A stretch of 64,000 nt of DNA from the NCBI RefSeq assembly GCF_028640845.1, contig NC_080546.1:22308020-22372019 (forward strand). The letters run 5' to 3'. A model generated the notes under the pieces. That model was not told where the DNA came from. It made no database searches and saw only the letters and a program-made list of their open reading frames with translations. The translations under genes were made by a program, and so were the position numbers. Of this stretch, positions 44,857 to 55,873 are shown piece after piece. Source of the stretch: Ahaetulla prasina (lineage: Eukaryota; Chordata; Lepidosauria; Squamata; Colubridae). Within the stretch, counting starts at the first letter, position 1, and each line of letters begins with the position of its first letter.

Positions 44857-45178
44857 CAGGGGTATCAAACTTGATTTCACTGAGGGATGCATCAGGATTG
44901 TGTTTGACCTCAGGGGCTGGGGGATGCATGGCCAGGATGGGCATGGCCAGCTTGATATCACTTGTGTCAGGGGCACCTGTGGTGGCCCAAGTGCTTTGCC
45001 AATGAAAACAGGTCCCCAGAACTGGTTTTCAGCTGCGGCAGCCTCCTGCAGCCTTCTGTAGCAAAAACAGAGGTCCACGGGCAGAGGTCCTTTGCTGTTT
45101 GCAGGGTGGCTCCATGGACCAGATCTAAGCACCCCATGGGACAGATCTGGCCCCCAGGCCTTGAGTTTGACACCCCTG
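44857..45178 (+). mobile_element. hAT-A element
   Basis: The ends are CAGGGGTATCAAACTTG and GAGTTTGACACCCCTG. The right octamer CCCTATAT (45179-45186) matches 44593-44600, so the left target copy is separated from the element by the LINE-A fragment. Confidence 0.85.
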
Positions 45179-45199
45179 CCCTATATCATTTCAAACAAA

Positions 45200-45584
45200 T
45201 ACCATATATACTCGAATATAAGCCGATCCGAGTATAAGCCGAGGTCCCCAATTTTACCCCAAAAACTGGGGTAAACTGGGGACTCGAGTATAAGCCGAGG
45301 GTGGGAAATGAGGCACCTACCGGTTGGGGAAACCTCCTCCTCAGCTGAGAAGGCTGGCTCCCCGCCCTCTCACTGCACCGGCAGGGCTTCCGTCCGGTAA
45401 AATGTGAAAAAAAAAAAACAAAAAACCTCGAGTATAAGCCGTATATACTCGAGTATAAGCCGAGGGGCTTAAAAAAAAACAAAACTCGAGTATAAGCCGT
45501 ATAGACCCGAGTATAAGCCGAGGGGACGTTTTTCAGCACAAAAAATGTGCTGAAAAACTCGGCTTATACTCGAGTATATACGGT
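45200..45584. mobile_element. MITE with TATACTCGAGTATAAGCC repeats
   Basis: Inverted ends TACCATATATACTCGAATAT and CTCGAGTATATACGGTA. The same CTCGAGTATAAGCCG motif recurs internally six or more times in both directions. No ORF. Confidence 0.8.
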
Positions 45585-46099
45585 AATTGTCCAATCTCTT
45601 CTTAAAAACTTCCAGTGTTGGAGCATTCACAACTTCTGGAGGCAAGTTGTTCCACTGATTAATTGTTCTCATTGTCAGGAAATTTCTCCTTGGTTCTAGT
45701 TGCTTCTCTCTTTGATTAGTTTCCACCCATTGCTTCTTCTCCTACCCTCAGATGCTTTGGAGAAAAGCTTGACTCCCTTTTCTTTGTGGCAGCCCCTGAG
45801 ATATGGGAACACTGCTATCATTGTTCATCTGCTATCATTGCTGTCACCCCTAGTCCTTCTTTTCATTAAACTAGACATACCCAATTCCAGTAATTTATTT
45901 ATATGTTATTTAGATGTTTTAGTCACCAGTCTCCTAATGATATTTGTTGCTCTTTTCAACCTTGGTTCTTCTCAAAAACTCAGTAGGGTCAAATGTGGTT
46001 AATACATGGAGGAAAGATCTCCAAGAAATGCCAGGACTAGATTGGAAAGTTGAAAAAAATATGAGAAAATAGCAATGGCAAATTAGTTCTATGCTATTA

Positions 46100-46153
46100 A
46101 GAGTCGGCAACGATTAGCATGTATGTGCGAGGGGAACCTTTACCTTTACCTTA
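46100..46153 (+). mobile_element. Sauria-type SINE 3' end
   Basis: GTCGGCAACGATTAGCATGT and CCTTTACCTTTACCTT are the last part of the SINE. The head is absent. Confidence 0.8.
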
Positions 46154-46559
46154 TTGTTAAGACAACTACATAGACAAGTCCATGTATAGGGGAACTGAGT
46201 CCCAATCAAGGGAGGCCTACATTTGTTTAATGGTCACAAAGTTGGTTCTAAACCGAAAGGAAAAAATAGGAAGAAGTTTAAAAGCTTTTTGAAAATGAGG
46301 TAGAAAAACAGAGGGGCTGGAAAATCCTGGGGGAAATTAGAAAACAGATCAAAATGTTGTATCAGTTCAAAGTAATAGAACTCAACCAATGAACCATTTC
46401 CATTTTGTGCTACATAAGTGCTGACATTTTATGACACTAGGCTTGCCTTGTAAAGAAAAGTCAGAATGATCCATTCAAAATGGGGGTAAAAAAAAATGGA
46501 AGAGACTATAGACAGTGTATCTCAATGTCAGTGAAGATGTATTTGTTTCTGACTATCTT
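46154..46559. other. unique DNA
   Basis: No recognised feature. Confidence 0.35.
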
Positions 46560-47058
46560 TTGGAGAGTAGAAGGATTCTTTTTAAATGTCCTACAAAAGT
46601 GTGTATAGTCAAGGCTCTGATTTTCCCAGTTGCAAGTTATGGCTGTGAAAGCTGGACCATAAGGAAGGCTGAGCGCCAAAGAACTGAGGCCTTTGAACTC
46701 TGGTGCTGGAGAAGACTCCTGTGAGTCCCTTGGACTACATGGTGATCAAACCAGTCAGTCCTAGAGGAGGTCAACCCTGACTGCTCTTTAGAAGGCCAAA
46801 TCCTGAAGATGAAACTCAAATACTTTGGCTACCTATTGAGAAGGAAGGACTCACTGGAGACGAGCCTAATGTCGGGAAAGATTGAGGGCAAAAGAAGAAG
46901 GGAACAACAGAGAATGAGGTGGCTGGATGGAGTCACTGAAGCAGTAGGTGTGAGCTTAAATAGACTCCAGAGGATGGTAGAGGATAGGAAGGCCTGTAGG
47001 AACCTTGGGATCGCGATGGGTTGGACACGACTTTGCAACTAACAACAACAACAACATG
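46560..47058 (+). pseudogene. Bov-B (RTE) LINE ORF2 C-terminus and 3' end
   Basis: Two interrupted frames read VASYGCESWTIRKAERQRTE and FELWCWRRLL, then MKLKYFGYLLRRKDSLETSL and RRREQQRMRWLDGVTEAVGV, the C-terminal region of the Bov-B polymerase. At least two stops lie near 46725-46760. It ends GGTTGGACACGACTTTGCAA and an (AAC)n tail. Bov-B is the LINE partner of Sauria-type SINEs. Confidence 0.9.
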
Positions 47059-47660
47059 TAAGTGTACAGACTGTAAGTCCTTTGTTTCAATGTAGATGTG
47101 GCTATTTGTCAGCACATTTAATATTTTATCTGGTAATGTTAGTCCTTGTATTTTGCAACTCAGATTTTTTTTCTTTCTTTAATAGGCAGGTCAAGGCGAG
47201 GAATGGCACTTACTGTATGTCAGCACTGCTCCCAATGTAGACCTTGATTTCAGTTTTGCAATCATCATTCAATGTGTCAAAATTATTATTAGTGGACATT
47301 TGGCTGACACCAAAAACACACACACACACACTTTATCATCATCTTAGGGAAGCTGCAAAAATAGTTGGAAACAGTGCTGAATAAATCAAGAGAAACTTGG
47401 GGGAAAGAGGTTCTGTAGTTTACCCTCTGACAATAGAGATGGTTGTGGACTCTGATTATTAAGGCAATAAATGACAACCTACCAAAATGATAAACTGTCT
47501 TTGTAGGGACAAGCATGGACTGTTACTTTTGGAATATCTTGCTAGCATGGGTACATAAACTTCTTGGTGCCATTATGTTTCAAAGAGCACAGGTTGGTGA
47601 TATTAATAATTTTATTTCAATCTCAATCCTTATATGTTTTTATTTGTCCCCATCCTGAGG
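47059..47660. other. unique DNA
   Basis: A short (CA)n run lies near 47316-47330. Nothing else is recognised. Confidence 0.35.
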
Positions 47661-47671
47661 ACACTTAATAG

Positions 47672-48292
47672 CAGGGGTGTCAAACTCAAGGCCTGTGACC
47701 CGCATCCAGCTCATGGGATGTTTGGATCTGGTCCACGGGGCTGCCCTGGAAACAGTGAAGGACTGGCCAGTGGTGAAATCCATTTTTTTTACTACCGGTT
47801 CTGTGGGCGTGGCTTGGTGGGCGTGGTATGGCTTGGTGGGCGTGGCAGGGGAAGGATACTGCAAAATCCCCATTCCCTGCCCACTCCTGGGGGAAGGATA
47901 TTGCAAAATCTCCATTCCCACCCCACTCTGGCGCCAGCCAGAGATAGTATTTGCCGGTTCTTTGAACTACTCAAATTTTCTGCTACCGGTTCTCTGAACT
48001 GCTCAAAATTTTCACTACCGGTTCTCCAGAACCCATCAGAACCTGCTGGATTTCACCCCTGGACTGGCCCGCTGTGCCTCTGTCAGCAAAAACGGAGTCT
48101 GGGAGGGGCGCCTGGGGCCCTTGTGAGCTCCGTTTTTGCTGGCAGAGTACTAGCAAAACAAACTACTAGCAAAAGTGGCACTTGATCACATGACCCTGAT
48201 CAACCCTCCCTGGCTACCCTCACCCCAGCCCCCCAGCCCAGCCCCATACAACCCTGATGTGGCCCTCCATGAAATCGAATTTGACACCCCTG
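47672..48292 (+). mobile_element. hAT-A element carrying a nested hAT-B
   Basis: The ends are CAGGGGTGTCAAACTC and AATTTGACACCCCTG. The octamers CTTAATAG (47664-47671) and CTTAACAG (48293-48300) match at seven of eight positions. A hAT-B copy lies inside at 47768-48061. Confidence 0.9.
47768..48061 (+). mobile_element. hAT-B element nested in hAT-A
   Basis: The ends are CAGTGGTGAAATCC and GGATTTCACCCCTG. The octamer GGACTGGC precedes it and recurs at 48061-48068, overlapping the final base. Confidence 0.85.
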
Positions 48293-48300
48293 CTTAACAG

Positions 48301-48864
48301 CAACTCAAGAGACTATATAGCAGTAAAATCCAGAAAATCCCAAATGTTGTGCCCGTAAGATCATCTTCAGAGCCCCAGCTCTGAGACTCTTCCAAGTGTC
48401 ACTTAAGAAAGGGTCTTCTCAATGATAACTCTAACTCTTAAACCCCAAATATTCCTGCCACTTGCTGTATTATCTTTTGGATACTGGTAATGATGTCTTT
48501 AATCTTTCAGACATTTTAATCCCTTAAAGACATGTTACAGGCTCTTTCCTTTAAGGAACTACTCTTGGGCGTTAGTGGTGGGTTTTTTCTTCTCTAGTGC
48601 TTGCATTCTTCTATTTTTCCAGGGATGAGATTGGCCTCATTATCCTGAGCTTTCAAAGGTTCCTCAAGACATGGTTATGCCTCCATTATTATCAACATTT
48701 CTCCATCTATTGTTTTTTCTTGTTTTCTTCTGCTTTAATAGTTTTAAATATTTTTAATAATTATATAATGGTTTGGGATAATGCTTTCTTAAAATGTTTA
48801 TTCTTCTATTGGATTGTTGTATACCACCTAGAGTCACTCATATAAATTTGATTAACAAATAAAT
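48301..48864. other. unique DNA
   Basis: No recognised feature. Confidence 0.35.
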
Positions 48865-49202
48865 TACTGTATTTTTTGGAGTATAAGATGCACCTTTCCC
48901 CTCCCTCCAAAAGAAGGTGAAAATTTGGGTACATCTTATACATCGAATGTAGCGCTGCCCAGCCTCTCAAATGAAGGTTTCAGAAGCTGAGAAAAGCCTC
49001 TTAAAGGGAGGTTTCAGAGGCTAAAAAAAAAAGCAAGGCGCAGGGCTCACAACCAATTGCTAAAGTTCACCTCTGGGAACAGCTGATTGGGGGTATTCCG
49101 GGAGGCCAATCCAGCTGCCAATCAGCTTTTTTCTTATTTTCCTCCCCAAAACTAAGGTGCATCTTATTCTCCGGTTCATCTTATAGTCTGAAAAATACAG
49201 TA
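48865..49202. mobile_element. MITE-K copy
   Basis: Inverted ends TACTGTATTTTTTGGAGTAT and ATAGTCTGAAAAATACAGTA. It shares subterminal and internal blocks (AGCTGATTGGGGGTATTCCG, GAGGCCAATCCAGC) with 567-1282 but is half as long, so it is an internal deletion derivative. Confidence 0.85.
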
Positions 49203-50005
49203 ATGCTCTATGATTAGACATATACAGTGTTTGAAAAATTGTAACTACTTGTGGCTGCTATTTTTAGTATTGTATATTTATGTTAGTATGTATTTCAGTT
49301 GTGCTTTATTGTATGCTTTTACTATTGCTATGAATTTTTAATTTTACTGCCTGATTTTAATGTATTATAAACCATTCTGACAACATGGAATCTTGAGGGA
49401 CAGCACACAAAAGTTATCAATACATTCAAGCAATTGGGAAGGGAACCCTGTTAGCAAGGGCAGAATACAAGCAATCAGTAGAACAGAGTTAAAGTTTTCT
49501 CTAACTCTTTACTCACATCTAGCAGTCATCCAGAATTTTTCAGTTCTGTCATGATATTGCTACGATAATATCTCTTTGACTAACATGCAGATAAGAGCTT
49601 CATGCTCTCCTTTTTTTTGTTGTTGTTGAAAATCATAATTCATAAATTTGCAATTTCAAAGCTCTAATCCAACCTTGCATTTTGATACCGAATTATTTTC
49701 AGTTGCATTACATTGAATGATGCAATGACAGCTATGGATCTGAAAATCAATACATTGACCACCAAGCTGACCATGTTGACAGGGGAAATTGAGTGAACAT
49801 TTCCAAGTTATAAAGATTTGTGAGCCTGAGAAAACATCTGAGAACATTAGTTCTGGTACTTATTATGAATGGGGCTGTTGGCCTCCAAAACCGTTGATTC
49901 AGAAACGAATTGCCTAAACATAGATGGAGACCATTTTGTCCACAGTGGAGTGGAGGGAGGGGGGTAGACACTTTGGCTATTGTACCAAGAACAACCTTAC
50001 TCGGG
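49203..50005. other. unique DNA
   Basis: A (TTG)n run lies near 49615-49628. No supportable feature. Confidence 0.35.
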
Positions 50006-50009
50006 TCAT

Positions 50010-50365
50010 GATGCCTTAGCAATGGTGGCCCATGCTCTGATCATCACTTATTTGGATTATTATAACATATTTGTATGGCTTATTATTACATTCCTCAGTC
50101 TTTGAAGACAAACTAAGAAATTGCATATGGTTCAGAATGTGATTGCTAGACAGCCGACAGGTCAAGCTTGCTATTGCCAAGTATGGTCACTTCTAAAATT
50201 GCTGCACTGGCTTGCCGGTAGGTTTCCAGACACAAGTCAGAGTGCTGCCATCACCCGCAAAGCCCACACCTCATTGTGGTGAGATACATCTGATACTGTT
50301 TACCCACAGTCTACCAATGTGGTGAAAAACATCCTGAAAAGGCCTTCTCTGACTGATAAGGATGA
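50010..50365 (+). pseudogene. decayed L2/CR1-type RT C-terminus
   Basis: Around 50036-50100 the reading LIITYLDYYNIFVWLI echoes the SRLDYCN-LY-GLP motif of L2 polymerases (compare 21164-21130, minus). Later blocks are weaker. Strongly diverged. Confidence 0.5.
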
Positions 50366-50377
50366 TATGGACTAGAT

Positions 50378-51111
50378 CAGCAGTCACCAACAGGTGGTCC
50401 ATGAACCACTGGTGGTCTGCGAGAAAATTTCGGTGGTCTGCAGAAAAATTATTTGTATTTTTTATATTGCACTAAATCAGGAGTCAATGAATGTTTGTGT
50501 TCGAGGTCTTTTTATGCGGGTCGGGGGGGGGAGAAATTTCGACTTGGAGTCTGCTTCAGCCTCTTGGTGTGGAGCTTTAGGCGAAGACTGGAAGGAAGTG
50601 CTGGTGGTAGTGAAGTGCCAGAGGACCTTGTCCCAATGGGACTGCATCATGGCCTGGAATTGGCTGAACATCTCAGCCCGCTGAGCATCCAGGTGCAAGT
50701 ACTTGGTCTTGCACTCCCACAGGTCTTCCCTCTGCTTGGAAAACCTCTGCTTGTAGTCCTCAGTGAGGTGCTTCTGCTGAGACTTCTTCTCGGTCAGATC
50801 CAATTTGAACTGAGCCATCTGTTTTGCCAACTCTTTCTCGTGGTGGCTGTTTAGCCCAAACAACTGCTTCCTGTTGGGGCCCTAAGGATCATGGGCAGGC
50901 AGGGGAGGAGTTGCTGGGAGGGGAGCGGCAAGTAGAGGCTGGTGAGGCACCCCTTGATGTGAGTGACATTGAGTTGGCCATGCCCACCCAGTCACATGAC
51001 CACCTATCCACGCCCACCGAGCCAATCATTAGGTAGATCATATTAGTGGTCCACGGGATTTAAAATTATGAATTTAGTGGTCCCTGAGGTTCTAAAGGTT
51101 GGTGACCCCTG
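50378..51111. mobile_element. hAT-type element with captured coding sequence
   Basis: The ends are CAGCAGTCACCAACAGG and GGTTGGTGACCCCTG. A perfect 8-bp duplication, GACTAGAT, lies at 50370-50377 and 51112-51119. Subterminal blocks (GGTGGTCCATGAACC, TAGTGGTCC) repeat. It has no transposase. The middle carries a long coiled-coil ORF on the minus strand that does not look like transposon sequence. Confidence 0.9.
50477..50863 (-). CDS. coiled-coil ORF, probable captured host exon
   Basis: An uninterrupted frame of 128 codons plus stop. It begins LFGLNSHHEKELAKQ, and the first two thirds are rich in K, E, Q and spaced hydrophobics (KQMAQFKLDL, LTEDYKQRFSKQRED, LDAQRAEMFSQFQAMM), which predicts a coiled coil. 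A Ser/Pro-rich tail with KAPHQEAEADSKSKF follows. Just upstream in frame is TAG, and CCTTAG before GGCCCC resembles a splice acceptor, as expected if an exon and its intron edge were copied. I do not recognise the parent gene, and expression is unproven. The first codon is TTG, so it need not be translated from here. Confidence 0.55.
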   Translation of the reverse strand: MFGLNSHHEKELAKQMAQFKLDLTEKKSQQKHLTEDYKQRFSKQREDLWECKTKYLHLDAQRAEMFSQFQAMMQSHWDKVLWHFTTTSTSFQSSPKAPHQEAEADSKSKFLPPPTRIKRPRTQTFIDS

Positions 51112-51119
51112 GACTAGAT

Positions 51120-51734
51120 GGGAATCTCATAATTTCTAAGTCTCTATTTCCATCTCCTGTTCATCTACTTTTTAGCATTTCAGAAGGTGTTTAAGACAAC
51201 CTATTCAACTGGGCTTTTAACCCCGGCTGATTTAATGGCCTCTTTAATCTTAAGTGTTTTTCATTTCCTTTGTCTGCTGCAGGTCACCCAGAGTTCTTGG
51301 GACTGAGACAGGATAGAAAAACTGTAAAAAAAAATATTTTTTTTGCACGTGGCAAGAAAGAAGATTAAAAAAAGAAGACTGGTGGGAGTCACAAGAGTAG
51401 GACAAGTCCCTTTCTGCTGACAGAGAGATTGCTGCTGAAAAAACATTAGGTAAGGACAAGTGAGAATGAATTCAAAAAATTCTGGAGTATCGGTTGACAG
51501 TTTAGTAGAAAGGAGCTGGAAGATTCACAAAGCCTAGTGAACTGATAGGAATGAATCTAGATTTAGAAAGTCAAAAGCAGGAGAAGGCTGAATTTAGCTG
51601 AGTCAGATGGAAAAGGGAATAAAGATACCAGCAAGAGAGCAAGTGGGAAACACCTACGTGTGCAGAGACTAAGGACACTGGCAAGGGAAAGGTATATTTG
51701 CATTCGTTTAGAATATATTGAACTTCTAGAATGT
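51120..51734. other. unique DNA
   Basis: No recognised feature. Short ORFs here look random. Confidence 0.35.
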
Positions 51735-52228
51735 AGAATTTATTTTATTTATTTATTTAGTTTGTCAAGCATGTATGAGAAAACAAGTATAAACATAACA
51801 TATAAACATATTATAAACCGGTATAAGTATATACATATTAAATGAGTACGAATAAATAGGAACAGTAGGACAGGGACAGTAGGCACGCTGGTACACTTAT
51901 GCACACCCCTTACAGAACTCTTAGGAATGGGGTGAGGTCAACAGTAGACAGTTTGAGGTTGAAGCTGTGACGGTTTGAGGCTGTAACAACGGAGTCGGGT
52001 AGAGCACTCCAGGCATTGACCACTCTGTTGCTGAAGTCGTATTTTCTGCAATCGAGTTTGGAGAGGTTTACTTTGAGTTTTTATCTAGTGTTTGCCCGTG
52101 TATTATTGCGGTTGAAGCTGAAGTAGTCATTGAAAGGTAGGACGTTGTAGCAGATAATTTTGTGTACTAAGTTAAGGTCAGACCGTAGGCGGCATAGTTT
52201 TAGGTTGTCCAGGTCCAAAATTCTCCAG
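51735..52228 (-). pseudogene. L3-like (CR1-group) LINE C-terminus and 3' UTR
   Basis: The minus strand encodes LRSDLNLVHKIICYNVLPFN, a stop, then KLDCRKYDFSNRVVNAWSAL and PDSVVTASNRHSFNLKLSTV, ending in LTPFLRVL, the end of the polymerase. The 3' UTR with GGGGTGTGCATAAG follows and ends in AAATAAATAAATAAAAT. It is the best preserved copy of this family here. Confidence 0.8.
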
Positions 52229-53127
52229 GTCCAAAATTCTCTAGGGAAATCAGTGCTTGAACGCAAAACATATTTCCGAGGTCACAAATGTAACATATTT
52301 CACAAATGTCTGCCTATATTCTGTGGAAATCTGTCAGGCTTGCATGTCAAAGAGAGTGAGAGCCAAATGAGGGTAGAACCAGAATGTCCCCACATTTCTA
52401 GGGCCTCTTTAAGCCTTCTCAAGGTCAGGCTTTCTGCTGTGCCATGTGGGCAGTTGTGAAACAAGGGCAAACAATGAAGAGGATGAAGCTGGCAATATCC
52501 CCAGAACTTTATATTTTTGAACATAAGCGTCGGCAATTGAATAACAGATGGCTACCTAGGAGAACATATCTGTCATGGAAGCAATATATTTCAATTAAAC
52601 AGTTACATCGGTCTAAAAGAATGCACTGTAATTTTTTCCCCCCTTCGGGTAGTTCTGGGCCCAGTTTTCTTGAACAAATGCTGCAAGCGTGAACTCCTTC
52701 TATAACTCCTTCTCATTGGTTCATTCATTCTCATAAATCAGCATTTTATGAGTGATAAATAACTTCTTCCGAGTTGAGCAGATGACAATTTGCAAGTAAA
52801 TATGTTTAGGCTGTTTGTGGCTATTTTGATACAGAGGAAGCTGCTTTGAAAGTGGTGTGCCATGTACAGTTATACAAGCTATTATGTCATTGCTGGATAC
52901 AAGGAGAGGGACTAACAAATCAAACTTGAACCTTATGTTCGCCATTAACGTTTTCACTAAGGGTTTTTTTTTGCTGCCCTAATGAATTTGAATTTTCAGA
53001 TGGGAGTTAAGCTGGGGCTTACACTTTTAAAACAAAGATAATCGTCTGAATAATCCAAAAATATTTTTGGTTGGCCATTTATGGGAAAGGAATAGACATA
53101 ATTTTAACTAGAAAAGTGCAGCTTTTC
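52229..53127. other. unique DNA
   Basis: No recognised feature. Confidence 0.35.
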
Positions 53128-53129
53128 AT

Positions 53130-53196
<67 letters not shown>
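53128..53196 (+). repeat. (ATTT)n microsatellite
   Basis: About seventeen tetramers, uninterrupted. Confidence 0.95.
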
Positions 53197-53199
53197 CCT

Positions 53200-53234
53200 G
53201 TAGAAAATTAAATTTATTTATTTAATTTTCTACA
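53200..53234. repeat. short palindrome
   Basis: TGTAGAAAATTAAA and its exact complement are separated by 7 nt, immediately after the (ATTT)n tract and before LINE-A. Confidence 0.9.
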
Positions 53235-53830
53235 GAGGAATTATTGAGTCTGTCATTTGCACCTCTATAACTGTTTGGTTCGGTTCTGCAACCCAACAAG
53301 AAAAACACAGACTTCAGAGGATAATTAGAACTGCAGAAAAAATAATTGCTACCAACCTGCCTTCCATTGAGGACCTGTATACTTCACGAATCAAGAAGAG
53401 GGCCGTGAAAATATTTACAGATCCCTCACATCCTGGACATAAACTGTTTCAACCCCTACCCTCAAAACGACGCTATAGAGCACTGCACACCAGAACAACT
53501 AGACACAAGAACAGTTTTTTCCCGAAGGCCATCACTCTGCTAAACAAATAATTCCATCAACACTGTCAGACTATTTACTGAATCTGCACTACTATTAATC
53601 GTTTCATAGTTCCCATCACCAATCTCTTTCCACTTATGACTGTATGACTATAACTTGTTGCTGGCAATCCTTATGATTTATATTGCTATATTGACCATCA
53701 ATTGTGTTGTAAATATCGTACCTTGATGAACATATCTTTTCTTTTATGTACACTGAGAGCATATGCACCAAGACAAATTCCTTGTGTGTCCAATCACACT
53801 TGGCCAATAAATTCTATTCTATTCCAATTC
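53235..53830 (+). pseudogene. LINE-A polymerase C-terminus and 3' end
   Basis: Reading from 53250 gives SVICTSITVWFGSATQQEKH, LQRIIRTAEKIIATNLPSIE, then DPSHPGHKLFQPLPSKRRYR and RTTRHKNSFFPKAITLLNK before a stop at about 53550. This is the RT C-terminal domain of a non-LTR element (L2/Rex/CR1 range, clade not decided). The common 3' UTR and a short ATTCT tail follow. It is the only copy with a near-open C-terminal frame. Confidence 0.8.
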
Positions 53831-53839
53831 TATTCTAAT

Positions 53840-54052
53840 TCTAATTTCTATACCGCCCTTCTCCCGAAGGACTCAGGGCGGTTTACAGCCATATTTAAAA
53901 ACACAAAATACAAACAGTAAGTTTAAAACAGAATTAAAAACAAATATTTAATAGGCCGAATCAAATTAAAACGGGCATAGACTGACGTAAAACCCATTTA
54001 AAATTACAATTAAAATTACGCTTAGGCCAGTCCCGCACGATGAAATAATAAA
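53840..54052 (-). mobile_element. L2-type LINE 3' UTR
   Basis: ATACCGCCCTTCTCCCGAAG, GACTCAGGGCGGTTTACAGC and GGCCAGTCCCGCACGATGAA match the 3' end of the L2 at 20552-20750 in the same orientation. Confidence 0.85.
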
Positions 54053-54106
54053 GTCTTAAGTCATAAAAAATAAGAATAAAGTCATAAAAAACTCCTGGCT
54101 ATAGAC

Positions 54107-54383
54107 CAAGGGTGTCAAACTTGATTTCATTGCGGGCCGCATCAGGGTTGTGTTTGACCTCGGGGGGGGGGGGGCGGAGTGGGCATGACCCGGGTGAGCA
54201 TGTGTCAGGGGTGCCTGTGGCAGCCCGTGCACTCTGCCAGTGAAAACAGGCTCCCAAGCTCCTTTTTTGCTGGCAGAGGCACTGTGGGCCAGTTCTTCTC
54301 TGTTTCTAGGCTGGCCCCGTGGGCCAGATCTAAGCACCCCATGGGTCAGATCCGGCCCACGGGCCTTGAGTTTGACACCCCTG
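54107..54383 (+). mobile_element. hAT-A element
   Basis: The ends are CAAGGGTGTCAAACTTG and GAGTTTGACACCCCTG. The octamers CTATAGAC and CTATAGGC (54099-54106, 54384-54391) match at seven of eight. Confidence 0.9.
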
Positions 54384-54472
54384 CTATAGGCTATTAAATT
54401 TTGTGGGAAGCAGTAATTACAATAAATAAATGTGTCAAAAATTAGCTTCCAATTTAATATGGCAACACCTCA

Positions 54473-54790
54473 TTTCAGAATAACAGAATAACAAAGTTGG
54501 AAGGGACCTTGGAGGTCTTTTAGTCCAACCTCCTGCTCAGGCAAGAAACCTTATACCATTTCAGACAAATGGTTGTCCAATATCTTAAAAACTTACAGTG
54601 TTGGAGCATCCACAACTTCTGGAGGCAAGTCGTTCTACTGATTCATTGTTCTCACTGTCTGGAAATTTGTCCTTAGTTCTAGGTTGCTTCTCTCCTTGAT
54701 TAGTTCCCATCCATTGCTTCTTGTCCTGCCCTCAGGTGCTTTGGAGAATAGGTTGACTCCTTCTTCTTTATGGAAATCTCTTAAATTTCC
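54473..54790 (-). mobile_element. CR1 LINE 3' region, uninterrupted
   Basis: ATAACAAAGTTGGAAGGGAC, then CTTACAGTGTTGGAGCATCC and CACAACTTCTGGAGGCAAGT, read antisense CR1. It serves as the unbroken reference for 44523-46005. Confidence 0.85.
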
Positions 54791-55818
54791 TTTTTGCATA
54801 CACGTTTCTGTCTATGTGACACAATATCAAAGATGCAAAATAGATCGGTGTGCTACCTCTATAGGCATAAAGAACGGAAGTTTTTTTTTTTAAAGGATGG
54901 AAAGTTGAAGTTATTATTCATGATGGCATCAGCTGCTGACCTCAACTTTCTTCAATCTTCCGGCATACAACAAGGCTCTCAGGAAAGTGGAGAGTTCAGT
55001 TACTGTTCCCTTTGAAATGTTTAGGTGAGGTTTTGTCTGCTTCTATATTATCTGAACCTTATGAAAAATTCTATTTTATCAATACACGTTAAAGGATCTT
55101 GGAAAGTACCAATATCCTTCCTGTAGAATGTGGAGTAAAAAAAAACTTTTATGTCTGGGTGTTCTACTTGAGGATACGTTATGACTGTTCTGAAGTCTTA
55201 GCATACGCTGATCAGAAAGCAAAATAAAAAACAGTTTCCTATATCATTTTTGGAGATGTCAAACGGAAACCTTTCATGATGCTGAAGGACAATTTCTCCA
55301 TATTCAAAGCAAGCTGCCAATTAAATCCTTTCTGTGTTCTCCCTTTTTTATACTTCAGTCTTCGGCTATGCTCCACAGGCAAATGGAAAGAAGCCATGTA
55401 GATTCCATAGATAAAATGGAAATGTGCTGTAATGAAAGGTTGTTGTTCTGTAATTCTTAATATAATTTTTGGCTCAGTACAGTATTTCTGTTAAAATAGG
55501 TCAAGGTACCCTTTTGCTTGCTATTCATCCTATTATACAAAGTGGGGGAATTTCCATTTTCTCACTAGTTCAGAAGTAATCTTCTCAGTGAAATCCAGTT
55601 TGATGTAATGGATAAAGGCAAATTGGGAGGCTATCAGCACTAGTCCTGCCTGAGACCCAAAGCCAACTGGGGCCAGGCAATCTCAACCCTAAGAAAGAGG
55701 CAGGGCAAACACTTCTGAAAGTCTTGCCAAGAAAACTGCAGGGACTAATACAGACAGTTGCCAGGTGTCAAGACTGCCTCGATTACTATACACTGGTAGT
55801 AATAAATAATAATAATAA
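54791..55818. other. unique DNA
   Basis: No recognised feature. Confidence 0.35.
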
Positions 55819-55872
55819 GACAGAGAGGCTAATTCTGGCAGCACAAGACCAAGCCTTAAGAACAAATGCATA
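55819..55872 (+). repeat. R4-like 54-bp direct repeat, left copy
   Basis: GACAGAGAGGCTAATTCTGG to ACAAATGCATA repeats at 56504-56557 with one mismatch. The pair flanks two SINEs. Confidence 0.85.
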
Positions 55873-55873
55873 A

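Larger units (their letters stand above)
44523..46005 (-). mobile_element. CR1 LINE 3' region, multiply interrupted
   Basis: The pieces 44523-44600, 45179-45199 and 45585-46005 join to the same antisense CR1 end seen unbroken at 54473-54790 (GGGAGGGACCTTGGAGGTCT, then GTTGGAGCATTCACAACTTC). The inserts are a LINE-A-tailed fragment, a hAT-A element and a MITE. Confidence 0.85.
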
